Shown here piece by piece: positions 1 through 10,049 of a stretch of 64,000 nucleotides of DNA (position 1 is its first letter; each line of letters begins with the position of its first letter). Below the pieces are notes generated by a model that did no database searches, had not been told where the DNA came from, and saw only the letters and a list, made by a program, of their open reading frames with translations. Both the position numbers and the translations under genes were made by a program. The stretch comes from Bicyclus anynana (taxonomy: Eukaryota > Arthropoda > Insecta > Lepidoptera > Nymphalidae), in assembly GCF_947172395.1 (NCBI RefSeq), contig NC_069109.1, forward strand, positions 846,001 through 910,000, read 5' to 3'.

Positions 1-219
1 CCATACAAACCTAACGATCGGCGAGCCAGCGACGTCACTAAATCGTGCCATTTTGTATGGAGCGTTTTTCAGGGACCCGCGGCAGCGCCGCAAATCTGAC
101 CCTTTAAATCCCTGTAGCTCCGAAAGTAATGATCGCAGATACCCTGTTACTTTTACAAAATTGCTTTACTATTAGCATACTCTTCATTTATATACAATTA
201 AAAAACTGACATCATCCCT
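1..219. repeat. M1 palindromic MITE-like element, cut by window start
   Basis: This is one half of a dispersed element found at five further places (7491-8203, 15358-15839, 28798-29280, 31528-32011, 63193-63625). The preserved end carries the inverted terminus TCATCATCCC at 210-219, and the interior carries the family's GC-rich block with GCGGCAGCGCCGC. No coding capacity is seen. Confidence 0.75.
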
Positions 220-235
220 TCTGTTGGATATATTC

Positions 236-510
236 TAGTATGACGATTTGCGATATAGGCCGCTCGTCGTACGGTCGGCTTCAGTATGCTCGTGGCGTTC
301 GAGCCGTCCACATTTCTTGTTGTGTAATTCTTTATGGGTTACTTGGGATAGGCGTGGAGAGTGACTTGAGTGGAAAAGGGGAGTGTTAGTCGACAAGAGC
401 GTGACTTCACTCAAGGTCATTCTCTGCTATACTCGGGTTTTATTTTGGTTACAGTTTGATTTGTTAATTAAGTTGTCCTGACAAATGTTGTGAAGCAGAA
501 CCTTTGTTCG
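236..510. repeat. R6 dispersed repeat, copy 1
   Basis: The stretch is repeated in opposite orientation at 49225-49512, and part of it again at 33101-33200. Shared blocks include the segment around GTGGCGTTCGAGCCGTCCAC. It has no convincing ORF and its class is unknown. Confidence 0.6.
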
Positions 511-864
511 ACATTGGTTTTCTTATTTTTTTAATCCACTTTTGAAGGCTTCTGCTAAAACTATTAAATTAGTATACTCGCGTCATATTAAAGAGGGCGG
601 ATAATTGGGCCTCTGAGTATATTTATTACGAGTATATTTCTATAAATATACGCAGTTTGAGCTAGACGTTTATTATTATATACGCAGTTTAAGCTAGACA
701 TTTATGTAATGTTTACACAGTTGGCACTTCTTTATGTATTTTTATAGTTTCAGTGTTGTGCTCAATAGGTATTACAAATTACAGTAATTGTTTGCAATGT
801 AAGGCAAGGTAAGCATACGGTGGTTTTGCCAAATAATATTTATTCATGACTATATGAATAAATA
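511..864. other. AT-rich stretch without a gene
   Basis: Nothing coding is seen. Around 648-708 a block beginning TATACGCAGTTT occurs twice in direct orientation about 30 bp apart. I found no acceptable first exon for the downstream transporter T1 here. Confidence 0.5.
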
Positions 865-1162
865 GAGCCGTGCTAGCCCAGTGGATATAACCTCTGGAGT
901 GTGTAGTGTCGAATCCGGTCAGGGGCATGCACCTCCAACTTTTCAGTTATGTGCATTTTAAGAAATTAAATATCACGTGTCTCAAACGGTGAAGGAAAAA
1001 CATCGTGAGACAACCTGCATACCAGAGATTTTTTTTAATTCTCTACGTGAGTGAAGTCTGCCAATCCGCATCGGGCCAGCGTGGAGGACTCTTTTCCTAA
1101 CCCCTCTCATTCTGAGGGGAGATTGGAGCTCAGCAGTGAGCCGAAAATGGGTTGATAACGAA
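865..1162 (+). mobile_element. S1 SINE (tRNA-derived), copy 1
   Basis: The tRNA-like head has a degenerate A box (GCTAGCCCAGTGG) and a B-box relative (GTCGAATCC). The family body follows (GGCATGCACCTCCAAC, CACGTGTCTCAAACGGTGA, CTGCCAATCCGCATCGGGCC) and ends with TGGGTTGATAAC. At least 14 copies or fragments lie in this window on both strands. Confidence 0.85.
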
Positions 1163-1189
1163 ATTGAATGTAAGTTTATCATCCAGGAA

Positions 1190-1441
1190 TATTAGTCACG
1201 AATCTTGTTCAATAATCCAATAGATTATCAAGGTCCTCTTGTACCTTCTGACAATCAGCAATACATGTTACAGCTCTATACATTATTGTATCGTCAACAT
1301 TCAATTAATTACTATAAAACTAGGTAGTCTCCTATGTCGTTTATGTATATTGAGAAAAGCACTGGCCCTAAATGCGAGCCTTGTGGAACGCCAGAAGGAA
1401 CCAATAACATTTTCGAGTGAAAACCTTTCAAACAAACTTGA
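1190..1441 (-). pseudogene. Jockey-like LINE reverse transcriptase fragment
   Basis: Read on the minus strand it gives SGVPQGSHLGPVLFSIYIND followed by a degenerate VDDT version of the catalytic YADD box. These are fingers/palm motifs of Jockey-superfamily non-LTR retrotransposons. Only a short piece remains, with frame damage and no start, so it is a dead fragment. Confidence 0.8.
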
Positions 1442-1484
1442 CTACGATTTTAATGTAAGATTCTATCTGAGCAGATTCCCGTGG

Positions 1485-2056
1485 TCCAGTTAGGAAGGTC
1501 CAATTTCGAGAAAGAGGTAAATCGGCGAATCCAGCTCGGCTGGGCCGCGTTCGGGAAACTCCGCGACATCTTTTCGTCCGAAATTCCTCAGTGCCTGAAG
1601 ACGAAAGTCTTCGAACAGTGCGTGTTGCCAGTGATGACATACGGATCCGAAACTTGGTCGCTAACTATGGGCCTCATTAGAAGGCTCAAAATCACTCAGC
1701 GGGCGATGGAGCGATCTATGCTTGGAGTTTCTCTGCGTGATCGAATCAGAAATTAGGAGATCCGCAGACGAACCAAAGTCACCGACATAGCTCAGCGAGT
1801 CGCGAAGCTGAAGTGGCAATGGGCAGGCCACATAGTTCGAAGAGCCGATGGACGTTGGGGTCCCAAGGTGTTGGAATGGCGACCCCGCACCGGAAAGCGC
1901 AGTGTTGGTCGACCCCCCACTAGGTGGACAGAGGACATCAAGCGGATTGCAGGAAACCGCTGGATGCTGGCGGCTAGAGATCGTTATGCTTGGAGGTCCA
2001 TGCAAGAGGCCTATGTCCAGCAGTGGACGTCCATCGGCTGAAAATGATGATGATGA
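1485..2056 (+). pseudogene. RTE-type LINE, 5'-truncated ORF2 C-terminus (RTE-A)
   Basis: The C-terminal end of an endonuclease/reverse-transcriptase ORF is readable in one frame: a segment with LPVMTYGSETWSLT, then KLKWQWAGHIVRR and GRPPTRWTDDIKR near the end. One in-frame TAG at 1754-1756 breaks it. It ends in an ATGATG-type triplet tail at about 2043-2056, as RTE copies often do. Seven other 5'-truncated copies of this family lie in the window, so this is a transposon remnant rather than a host gene. Confidence 0.85.
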
Positions 2057-2270
2057 GATTCCCGTGGACTCAATTATTCCACAATTTAACTATTCTGTTA
2101 CTGAGGAAGTGTTTGAATGGCTTAAGGGAAGCTCTTTGGCATCTGAGTTTGATATTATAGCCTCTTAATTTAGGGTTACACTTTCAAGTGAATAATTCTT
2201 TTAACTCCACCACATTACAATAATTATATTAATATGAACGCCTTGATAAATATAAAATACATATTTTCAG

Positions 2271-2406
2271 GTTCAAGCCCTGGGTGCTATGACCATAGCA
2301 TCAGTTTCATTCGGCTTTGCTTATGGACATGTTACAGGAATGTTGAAAGCCTTGCAAAAGTCTGAGGATGGAATTGTGCTGGGCACGGCACAAATATCTG
2401 TATTAG
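2271..2406 (+). other. T1 exon 2
   Basis: It is preceded by a TTTTCAG acceptor and followed by GTAAAT. It is 136 nt long and encodes the first membrane span, including FGFAYGHVTGML. Length and phase equal those of exon 2 in T2, T3, T4 and T5. Confidence 0.85.
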
Positions 2407-4462
2407 GTAAATTCCCAAATATATATGCCAGGTGGATACGAGAGCCTTGATAATTCGGTGGATATGACCTCTGCCAGATTCGGATGGGGTAGTTTCGAAT
2501 CCGGTCGTGGCATGCACCTTAAAATTTTTGTTATGTACGTTTTAAGAAATTGACACGTGTCTCAAACGGTGAAGGAAAAACATCGTGAGGAAACCAGTAT
2601 TTTCTTGATTCTCTGCGTGTGTGAAGTCTGCCAATCCGCTTTGGGCTAGCGTGGTGGACTATTAGCTTAACCCCTCTCATTCTGAGAGGAAACTCGTGCT
2701 CAACAGTAATTAAGCCAAATATGGGTTATTAATTATGATGAGGTTAGACTAATTATTTACTTAGAACGACGATGGTAGCCACTGGAAACCGTGGTGTATT
2801 GAAATCTATACAAGAGGCATATTCTTCTTCTTTCCTGGGCCTTTTCCGCACTTGGCCACGAGAGGTTGGCCGTTGTACGCAGGTCCATTTGGTGCTGGTC
2901 CCCGCCGAAATCACTCCAGCCAACCGAGCTCGCTACAGAAGCTTAGCAGGTCGCCCAGGTCACCGAACGGCTCTTGGAGTGTTGCTGGGGATCCAATGTG
3001 TGCTGCGCGTTATTCAGATACACCTCTGCATCTAAACATAATATGTATCGGGGTTTCCTCTTCCTCCACGCATGCTCTGCACAGAGGACCGTCGGGTATA
3101 CTTAGAAGAAAAAGAAGAAAAGGCGTATGTCTAGCTGTGGACGTCCATTGGCTGATAAGGATGATGATGATGATTAATAGTTCTTTTTCATTTCCAGCAA
3201 CCAGCATGCTCTTCAGTGCAACTCTTGGCGTCATCATGTTAGCTCCTTGCGGCTCCACACTTGGAAGACGTTGGAGTCTTATTGTCTTCTCCATACCGTT
3301 ACTATTGAGTTGGATATTCGTGTACTTTGGCAACGGATTCATTAGTTTAACAATATCGAGGATCCTCGCTGGTATATCCGCTGGTGCTTTATCAATATTA
3401 AATATAGTCGTCTCTGCTGAGTTTTCATCACCAGAAAACAGAGCGATTATCCAAAGCTTGATAACATTGTTTGCTCCAGCTTTTGGAACTGCTATTGGTC
3501 ATGCATTAGGAGTTGTGGTCCATTGGAAGACTTTAGCTATACCTGGAGTTATATTATCTGTGATACATCTATGTCTGCCGTATCTATGCACTGAATCACC
3601 ACAGTGGTTGGCTTCTAAAGGAAGATTTGATAAGTGCGAGGTAGCTTTTCGTCAACTCCACGGCAATACGTTGAGGTCAGAAGAAGAATTGCGGTTGTTA
3701 ATCAAAATGGAGTACAACAAACAGAAAATGGCGTCCGAAATGAATATGGACAATGGTTTCAAGAAGCTCTTAGATGCGTTTCAGAGGAAATACTTTTGGA
3801 ATTTAATGTTGACTAGTTGTTTTATATTCCTTTACTATACCGCTGCTGGTAAAGCGATGTTTGTTAATTTAGCAACAGTTATGTTGGAAGAAATGACGGG
3901 GACGTCTGACGTTTTGTTGTACACTTTATTAGTGGACATTTTCATTCTAATAGGCACTTGTGCATCTTGTGTTTTGATAAACAAGATGTCTTTACGAATT
4001 CTGCTTTTCTCTTCTGGTGTAATTTCAGTTGTATTGTTAATAGTTTTCAGTGCTTGTCTGTATTTTAAAAACGATGAAGTATATTTCCAATGGATTAATG
4101 TAAGTCTGTTAGCATTATACTTTATAATTGTACATGCTGGTCCATACCCTGTGATAGAAGCACTTTTAGGGGAGTTATTCCCATTGGATATCAAGCTATT
4201 TTGTTTCATGTTATGTACGCCTATTATGGGAGCAACAGTATGTTCTAGTATATTATTAATGCCTATATTAGTTAACATCATGGGGTACCATGGCTTGTTT
4301 TTACTGAACGCGTTGATATCATTGATCTGTTTGGGTTATTTTTGGATTAAATTACCGGAGACTAAAGGGAAGACATTGCAAGAGATAGAAGTTTATTTCA
4401 AGACAAATGATTTTGATGTCGATAAAGTTATTATGGATGAACAAATAAAATCTTTTATATAA
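2271..4462 (+). CDS. T1: Tret1-like facilitated sugar transporter, 5' exon missing
   Basis: T1 is an MFS sugar permease predicted to move trehalose or another small sugar across the plasma membrane by facilitated diffusion. Exon 2 is 2271-2406 and exon 3 is 3198-4462. The join is phase 1 (G|CA). Family motifs are LGRRWS after TM2, TESPQWLASKGRF after TM6 and LPETKGKTLQEIE after TM12. The open frame running back to 2852 is not the N-terminus: it reads through intron and LINE sequence. By analogy with T2, T3 and T5 a 21-24 nt first exon is expected, but none fits in 1-2270, so it is probably upstream of the window or lost. Exon 3 is closely similar to T3 and almost identical over its last 540 bp. 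The transporter family is certain; the substrate is inferred. Confidence 0.85.
2442..2742 (+). mobile_element. S1 SINE copy in T1 intron 2
   Basis: The tRNA-like head (GATAATTCGGTGGATATGACC, B box TTCGAATCC), the S1 body and the TATGGGTTATTAATTATGATG tail are all present, with scattered mutations. It lies within the T1 intron in the sense direction. Confidence 0.8.
2762..3176 (+). mobile_element. RTE-A tail split by an inserted R1-like LINE end
   Basis: The RTE-A 3' end is recognisable on both sides, TCTATACAAGAGGCATAT at about 2808-2825 and GTGGACGTCCATTGGCTGAT plus a GATGAT tail at 3137-3176. Between them (about 2826-3118) lies a minus-strand tail of another LINE, so the insertion is nested inside the T1 intron. 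Confidence 0.75.
2826..3118 (-). pseudogene. R1/Jockey-like LINE 3' end fragment
   Basis: On the minus strand it encodes a zinc-binding tail CRACVEEEETPIHIMFRCRG (CX2C..HX4C type), found after the RT/RNase H regions of R1- and I-type LINEs. An in-frame stop follows, and then a purine-rich terminus of AAGAAGAAG type. A second copy lies at 29296-29565 (+). Confidence 0.75.
3198..4462 (+). other. T1 exon 3 (terminal)
   Basis: The exon follows the acceptor TTTCCAG and begins with CAACCAGCATGCTC, completing the split Ala codon from exon 2. It has no internal intron, unlike the equivalent region of T2, and ends in TAA. An AATAAA overlaps the final codons at about 4444. Confidence 0.88.
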
Positions 4463-5055
4463 ATGTTTTATTTATTTAGTTCATTTTGGTGTGAAGACTT
4501 CTAGGCTGTTGGGACTCTTGACTTAGATAACCCAATACAGCACCCCCTATCAGCAGGGTTATTATGTATCTCGGTGTGCCATTCAAATACTTAGTCACTA
4601 CATCATTTTTTCGTCGTATTTTCGTAATCGTGATTATCAAACATAGTTATTTCAACGAAATTATCTTGACTACGTAATTTTACATCAAATGGCAGTGATA
4701 TTTTTGTTTGACAATCATCTAAAATGAATATTTCAACGACATTACGTATATAACGGTTTTTCATTGACATAATCTTACTAGCTACTACCACTTCTATATT
4801 ACTGTCACTTTACTTAAAATGAATGTTAAATAATTGCATAAACGAAAATATTTTGAAAAACGTTGTAGTGACTCATTATTTAAATGATCTATCGGTTGAT
4901 AAGGTAAGGACTCTGGATTAGCACACACGCTACTTGCTTTTCATCCCAAAAAAATTCACGGTTATCGCGGGATTTGTGAAAAACTGAAATTCACGCGGAC
5001 AAATTCGCGGGGGCTCGTAAAATATACAATCCAAAAAACTAACCGAACCGCTTGA
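4463..5055. other. Intergenic stretch downstream of T1
   Basis: The sequence is AT-rich, with short degenerate Helitron-like pieces near 4910-5030 (TTCACGGTTATCGCGGG, AAAATTCACGCGGAC). No gene is supported. Confidence 0.5.
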
Positions 5056-5205
5056 TGTCGACCCCCCACCAGGTGGACTGACGATATCAAGCAAGTCACA
5101 GACATTATCTGGATGCAGGCGGCTCAGTATCGTGATGTTTGGAAGTGCCTACAAAAGGCCTATGTCCTGCAGTGGACTCCATCGGCTGATATGATGATGA
5201 TGAAA
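5056..5205 (+). pseudogene. RTE-A 3' tail fragment
   Basis: It matches the last 150 bp of the RTE-A family, from GTCGACCCCCCACCAGGTGG through the TGCAGTGGACTCCATCGGC block to an ATGATGATG tail. It is part of a locally duplicated block that recurs at about 6634-7195. Confidence 0.8.
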
Positions 5206-5310
5206 AAACCAAAACGCCTTACAGCATTGCTACTTACTCGTACGTTTATTAAGCATTGCTATTACGAAATATTAAGCGTTTCTGTCATAAACAAGGTTCG
5301 AATAATTATC

Positions 5311-5629
5311 AACCCATATTCGGCTCACTGCTGAGCTCGAGTCTCCTCTCAGAATGAGAGGAGACTCGAGCAATCGGGGTAAGGCCAATAGTCCACCACG
5401 CTGGCCCAATGCGGATTGGCAGACTTCACACACACAGAGAATTAAAAAAATTCTCTGGTATGCAGGTTTCCTCACGATGTTTTCCTTCACCGTTTGAGAC
5501 ACGTGATATTTAATTTCTTAAAATGCACACAACTGAAAAGTTGGAGGTGCATGCCCCGGGACCGGTTTTGAACCCACACCCTCCGGAATCGGATGCAGAG
5601 GTCATATCCACTGGGCTATCATTGCTCGT
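5311..5629 (-). mobile_element. S1 SINE copy
   Basis: A near full-length reverse copy, from AACCCATATTCGGCTCACTG to GGGCTATCA. At about 5337-5370 the CTCGAGTCTCCTCTCA motif is followed by its own inverted complement, which makes a 16-bp hairpin not seen in other copies. Confidence 0.85.
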
Positions 5630-5744
5630 AAACAAGCCTATATGTTGCTCCATGATCTTCCACTAAAAGTTCCATTAAAATCAGTTCAGCGAAAAAACAA
5701 CAAATAGAAAGACGGACAGACAGACAAAAAAAAATTAAAAAAGT

Positions 5745-6005
5745 GTGTCAGCTCCGACGCACGAATGGAGTTTACTCTTTCAGATCGACTGTCTAAATAG
5801 TTTATGTTGTCCCGCAGCATACACTATGTACGTCTCGATACTCACGCATGAAAAGTGAAAGGTGCGCAACCGAGGAGCAGCAGGTCGCGGCGTTTACGCT
5901 GTTGGCGGCAGCGCACGGTGAAAGGTGCGCAGAATAGGTTGCGCACAAAAACGTAACGCTGTCATTCGTTCATAGTATTTTACTGCCCATATTTTTTTCA
6001 TACCG
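5745..6005. repeat. R4 dispersed repeat, copy 1
   Basis: A block starting GTGTCAGCTCCGACGCACG and carrying TTCAGATCGACTGTCTAAAT, GTTGTCCCGCAGC and AAAGGTGCGCA. The same block lies at 32845-33090 and 59905-60142. It is non-coding and unclassified. Confidence 0.7.
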
Positions 6006-6040
6006 GGGGGCTATATATGAAAAATCGATTCTTAAGTAAA

Positions 6041-6377
6041 CTTTTTTTTTATTTTTTTTAATTCTTTACAAGTTAGCCCTTGACTACAATCTCACCTGAT
6101 GGTAAGTGATGATGCAGTCTAAGATGGAAGCGGGCTAACTTGTTAGGAGGAGGATGAAAATCCACACCCCTTTCGGTTTCTACACGGCATCGTACCGGAA
6201 CGCTAAATCGCTTGGCGGTACGTCTTTGCCGGTAGGGTGGTAACTAGCCACGGCCGAAGCCTCCCACCAGCCAGACCTGGACAAATTAAGAAAATCTCAA
6301 TCTGCCCAGCCGGGGATTGAACCCAGAACCTCCGCTTTGTAAATCCACCGCGCATACCACTGCGCCACGGAGGCCGT
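6041..6377 (-). mobile_element. S2 SINE (tRNA-derived), full-length copy
   Basis: Read on the minus strand it has a tRNA-like head (GACGGCCTCCGTGGCGCAGT A box; B box GGTTCAATCCC) and a body with AAGCGATTTAGCGTTCCGG and TAACAAGTTAGCCCGCTTCC. It ends in an A-rich tail, poly-T on the plus strand at 6041-6060. S2 has a dozen copies or pieces here. Confidence 0.88.
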
Positions 6378-6407
6378 CAATACTCTAAAAATTAAGTTTT
6401 TGTATTA

Positions 6408-6787
6408 GTGCCTCATAAGAAGGCTAAGAGTCACACAGCGGGCGATGGAACGAGCTATGTTAGGAGTATCTCTGCGTGATCGAATCAGAAATGAGGAGAT
6501 CCGCAGAAGAACCAAAGTCACCGACATAGCTCAACGAGTTGCGAAGCTAAGGCAATCGGAGGCACATAGTTCGAAGAGCCGATGGACGTTGGGGTCCCAA
6601 AGTGCTGGAATGGCGACCCCGCACTAGTAAACGCAGTGTCGGTCGACCTCCCTCCAGGTGGACTGACGATATCAAGCGAGTCGCAGACATTCGCTGGATG
6701 CAGGCGGCTCAGTATCGTGATGTTTGGAAGTCTCTACAAAAGGCCTATGTCCTGCAGTGGACTCCATCGGCTGATATGATGATGATG
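6408..6787 (+). pseudogene. RTE-A LINE tail with internal deletion
   Basis: It is a 5'-truncated copy with SLRDRIRNEEIRRRTKVTD readable. A small deletion near 6550 shifts the frame before KVLEWRPRTSKRS. It ends in ATGATGATG and is followed by the same spacer as the copy at 5056-5205. Confidence 0.8.
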
Positions 6788-6890
6788 AAAAAACCAAAAC
6801 GCCTTACAGCATTGCTACTTACTCGTACGTTTATTAAGCATTGCTATTACGAAATATTAATCGTTTCTGTCATAAACAAGGTTCGAATAA

Positions 6891-7195
6891 TTATCAACCC
6901 ATATTCGGCTCACTGCTGAGCTCGAGTCTCCTCTCAGAATGAGAGGGGTAAGGCCAATAGTCCGCCACGCTGGTGCAATGCGGATTGTCAGACTTCACAC
7001 ACGCAGAGAATTAAGATAATTCTCTGGTATGCAGGTTTCCTCACGATGTTTTCCTTCACCGTCTGAGACTCGTGATATTTAATTTCTTAAAATGCACACA
7101 ACTGAAAAGTTGGAGGTGCATGCCCCGGACCGGATTCGAACCCACACCCTCCGGAATCGGAGGCAGAGGTCATATCCACTGGGCTATCACGACTC
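6891..7195 (-). mobile_element. S1 SINE copy
   Basis: A full-length reverse copy with an intact B box complement (GGATTCGAACCC). It is the second member of the duplicated RTE tail-spacer-S1 block (compare 5056-5629). Confidence 0.85.
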
Positions 7196-7300
7196 TCATG
7201 ATTAGTGTAAACAGCCAAAATGCAAGTAATATAGAGCTAATCACTTGCAAGTTATTTTGAACTCACAGACAAACACTAGAATTTTTTAATGGATTGATTT

Positions 7301-7397
7301 GACGGCCTCCGTGGCGCTGTGGTATGCGCGGTGGATTTCCTGGGAAGTCCTGGGTTCTATCCCCGGTTGGACAGATTGAGATTTTCTGAATTGATCC
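7301..7397 (+). mobile_element. S2 SINE head fragment
   Basis: Only the tRNA-like head and the start of the body remain (GACGGCCTCCGTGGCGCTGT, GGTTCTATCCCCGGTTGG). It breaks off after AGATTGAGATTTTCTGAATTG. Confidence 0.75.
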
Positions 7398-7490
7398 AGA
7401 GGGGTTATTATGTAACTCAGTGTACCATTCAAGTAATTAGTCACTACATAGTTTTGCCTAACATTGTGTTTTCAACGAAATTACACAATA

Positions 7491-8203
7491 GGGATGATGA
7501 CAGTTTTTTAAATTGTATATAAATTAAGAGTATGCTAATAGTAAAGCAATTTTGTAAAAGTAACAGGGTATCTGCGATCATTACTTTCGGAGCTACAGGG
7601 ATTTAAAGGGTCAGATTTGCGGCGCTGCCGCGGATCCCTGAAAAACGCCCCATACAAAATGGTACGAACTAATGATTTCGTAAGTAATGTAATGATCGTT
7701 AGATTTGTATGTGCGTTCAAACAAAATTACTAATATCCTTGTTATTTGTGCGTTTATGTTTATAGTTCATGTATTAAAAAATGTCACATTTAATGTAAGG
7801 AAGCTAAAACTGTATGAATTTTCATCTAATTACGATAAAATATTTTTAATAGATTTTGAAATTTTATAATCTCATTTATTTTGCAAATATCCAGATAATC
7901 TTTGCTTTTTATGTATAAATTAGTGAACATTGACCTTATTGACCCGAATCTATACTAATATAATAAAGCTGAAGAGTTTATTTGTTTGTTTGTTTGTTTG
8001 TTTGATTGAACGCGATAATCTCAGGAACTACAGGTCCAATTTGAAAAATTCTTTCAGTGTTAGATAGCCCATTTATTGAGGAAGGCTATAAACTATATAT
8101 TATCCCCATATTCCCACGGGAACGGGAACCACGCGGGTGAAACCGCGCGACGTCAGCTAGTGTATCATAAAAATCAATATATTCAAACCTAGTCATCATC
8201 CCC
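7491..8203. mobile_element. M1 palindromic MITE with Helitron inserted
   Basis: The termini are inverted (GGGATGATGACAG at 7491; GTCATCATCCCC at 8192-8203). The interior has the GC-rich GGCGCTGCCGCGGATCC block. It is longer than its siblings because an H1 Helitron sits at 7949-8160. Confidence 0.75.
7949..8160 (+). mobile_element. H1 short non-autonomous Helitron
   Basis: The 5' end is TCTATACTAATATAATAAAG and the 3' end is CTAG at 8157-8160, preceded by a hairpin of the form CCACGCGG-loop-CCGCGCGA (one mismatch). The flanks are A and T, the usual Helitron AT target. It is 212 bp with no RepHel coding. Confidence 0.85.
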
Positions 8204-8414
8204 ATTATCGTCATTTTACGTAAAGTAAGTAACGTTAGTCTGGTAATGGTAATAGCAAATATTAACGGTATTTTAACGAAAAACTGATATTTACGTTATT
8301 TTGTTGAAATATTCATTTTAGACGATCGTTAAAACAAAACATCATTGCCACTTGATGTGAAGTGACGTGGTCAAGGTAATTTCGTAGAAATAACTATTTT
8401 AGTAATACAACCAG

Positions 8415-8723
8415 TGAGCAGTGATAGCCCAGTGGATATGACCTCTGCCTCCGATTCCGGAGGGTGTGGTTTCGAATCCTGTCCGGGGCATGCACCTCCA
8501 ACTTTTCAGTTGTGTGCATTTTAAGAAATTAAATATCACGTGTCTCAAACGGTGAAGGAAAACATCGTGAGGAAACCTGCATACCAGAGAATTATCTTAA
8601 TTCTCTGCGTGTGTGAAGTCTGCCAATCCGCATTGCACCAGCGTGGCGGACTATTGGCCTTACCCCTCTCATTCTGAGAGGAGACTCGAGCTCAGCAGTG
8701 AGCCGAATATGGGTTGATGACGA
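8415..8723 (+). mobile_element. S1 SINE copy
   Basis: A complete copy: A-box region TGATAGCCCAGTGG, B-box variant TTCGAATCCTG, body, and a TATGGGTTGATGA end. Confidence 0.87.
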
Positions 8724-8814
8724 ACTATTTTAGATGATCACATAAACGAAAATACAACGAAAATCGATGTAGTGACTCATTGTATGAATGGTACACTGAG
8801 ATACAATAAAGCCG

Positions 8815-9035
8815 CAGGTCTGGCTGGTGGGTGACTTCGACCGTGGCTAGTTACCACCCTACCGGCAAAGACGTACCGCCAAGCGTTTCGGTACGATGTC
8901 GTGTAGAAACCGAAAGGGTGTGGATTTTCATCCTCCTCCTAACAAGTTAGCCCGCTTCCATCTTAGATTGCATCATCACTTACCATCAGGTGAGATTGTA
9001 GTCAAGGGCTAACTTGTAAAAAAAAAAAAAAGAAA
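8815..9035 (+). mobile_element. S2 SINE, 5'-truncated
   Basis: It starts in the S2 body (GGTCTGGCTGGTGGGTGAC) and ends with CAAGGGCTAACTTGT plus poly-A. The tRNA head is absent. Confidence 0.85.
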
Positions 9036-9810
9036 ACAAACAGAAACTTTAAGTTAGTTTATTTATATAGATGCGGAAATGTTTATTTCCAAATTAACCG
9101 TTGAACCGATCTTGGCGACATTATTCTGAGGATACTTTAATAGAGGATAGATAACGTTTTAGGATTCCGTAGTCAACAAAGAAAATTAAAAAAAACAAAA
9201 TCATAAAAAATAGTTTTTTTACCCGACTGCAAGAAGGGTTATGTTTTTCGCGCGTATTTTGTATGTATGTATGTAATATTCTTTATTACCTCATATCTTC
9301 CAAACCACTGAACGGATTTACGTAATTAGGATATCATTAGATTTGTCTCAATAACCCAAGTGTTCTTAGATAGGTGAAACTAAAAAAAATAACAAGACAA
9401 CTGTGAGACGCTATAGACTCAAGGTGAATTTTTTTTTTTCTAATATGACATTATGGGTATCAAATTCAAGAGCATTTTGTGAGGATTCTAAAATGGTAAA
9501 TCATGGTCATGTTTAAAAAAAAACTACAATTAGAAAAACGTTATTTATTAGTTGTCTATACAAAACACGCGAGGCGGATGACTATAGGTGCGAGCAGGTT
9601 TGTGAAGTGAAGCTATAAAATAGACTAAATTAAATATATTGATTATAAAAATCGGCTAAGTGCGAGTCGGATTCGCCCACCGAGCGTGCCGTAGAATTTT
9701 TTGAATATTTTCTTAACCTCGGTTGGACGCATAAATTATCGTACTTTGTAATAAACATAATAAATAAATCCGAAATTAACCATCTATCGTAACTAAAAAG
9801 TGTGTAATAA
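9036..9810. other. AT-rich intergenic DNA
   Basis: No gene is seen. A block near 9220-9330 (CCCGACTGCAAGAAGGGTTA, a TATG microsatellite) has the look of a degraded dispersed element. Confidence 0.4.
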
Positions 9811-9993
9811 ATAAATTAATTAAACAAGTAAAAACCCCGACTGCATAAAGTATAAAAAACTGAAAAGATATTGGATAGAATGAACTGAAAGATATTGGAT
9901 AGAATGATTTTCTTCTACATTATTTAATATGTCCCGACTGTTTTCTACTTTATGCAGTCGGGTTTTTTTATTTGTTTAATTAATTAATTTATT
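9811..9993. repeat. Short hairpin MITE with 35-40 bp arms
   Basis: The left arm (about 9811-9851, ending CCCCGACTGCATAAAGTA) is the reverse complement of the right arm (about 9946-9990, starting TACTTTATGCAGTCGGG). The loop holds a direct repeat of AAGATATTGGATAGAATGA. Confidence 0.75.
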
Positions 9994-10049
9994 TATACTT
10001 GGTAAACAATTTTACTTTACACTTTAGATCCATATAGTGCTGGGAACGC

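Noticed and set aside
2852..3197. N-terminal extension of T1 from ATG 2852
   Set aside because: This part reads through LINE debris and intron. The paralogues show the exon begins at 3198 after a CAG acceptor.
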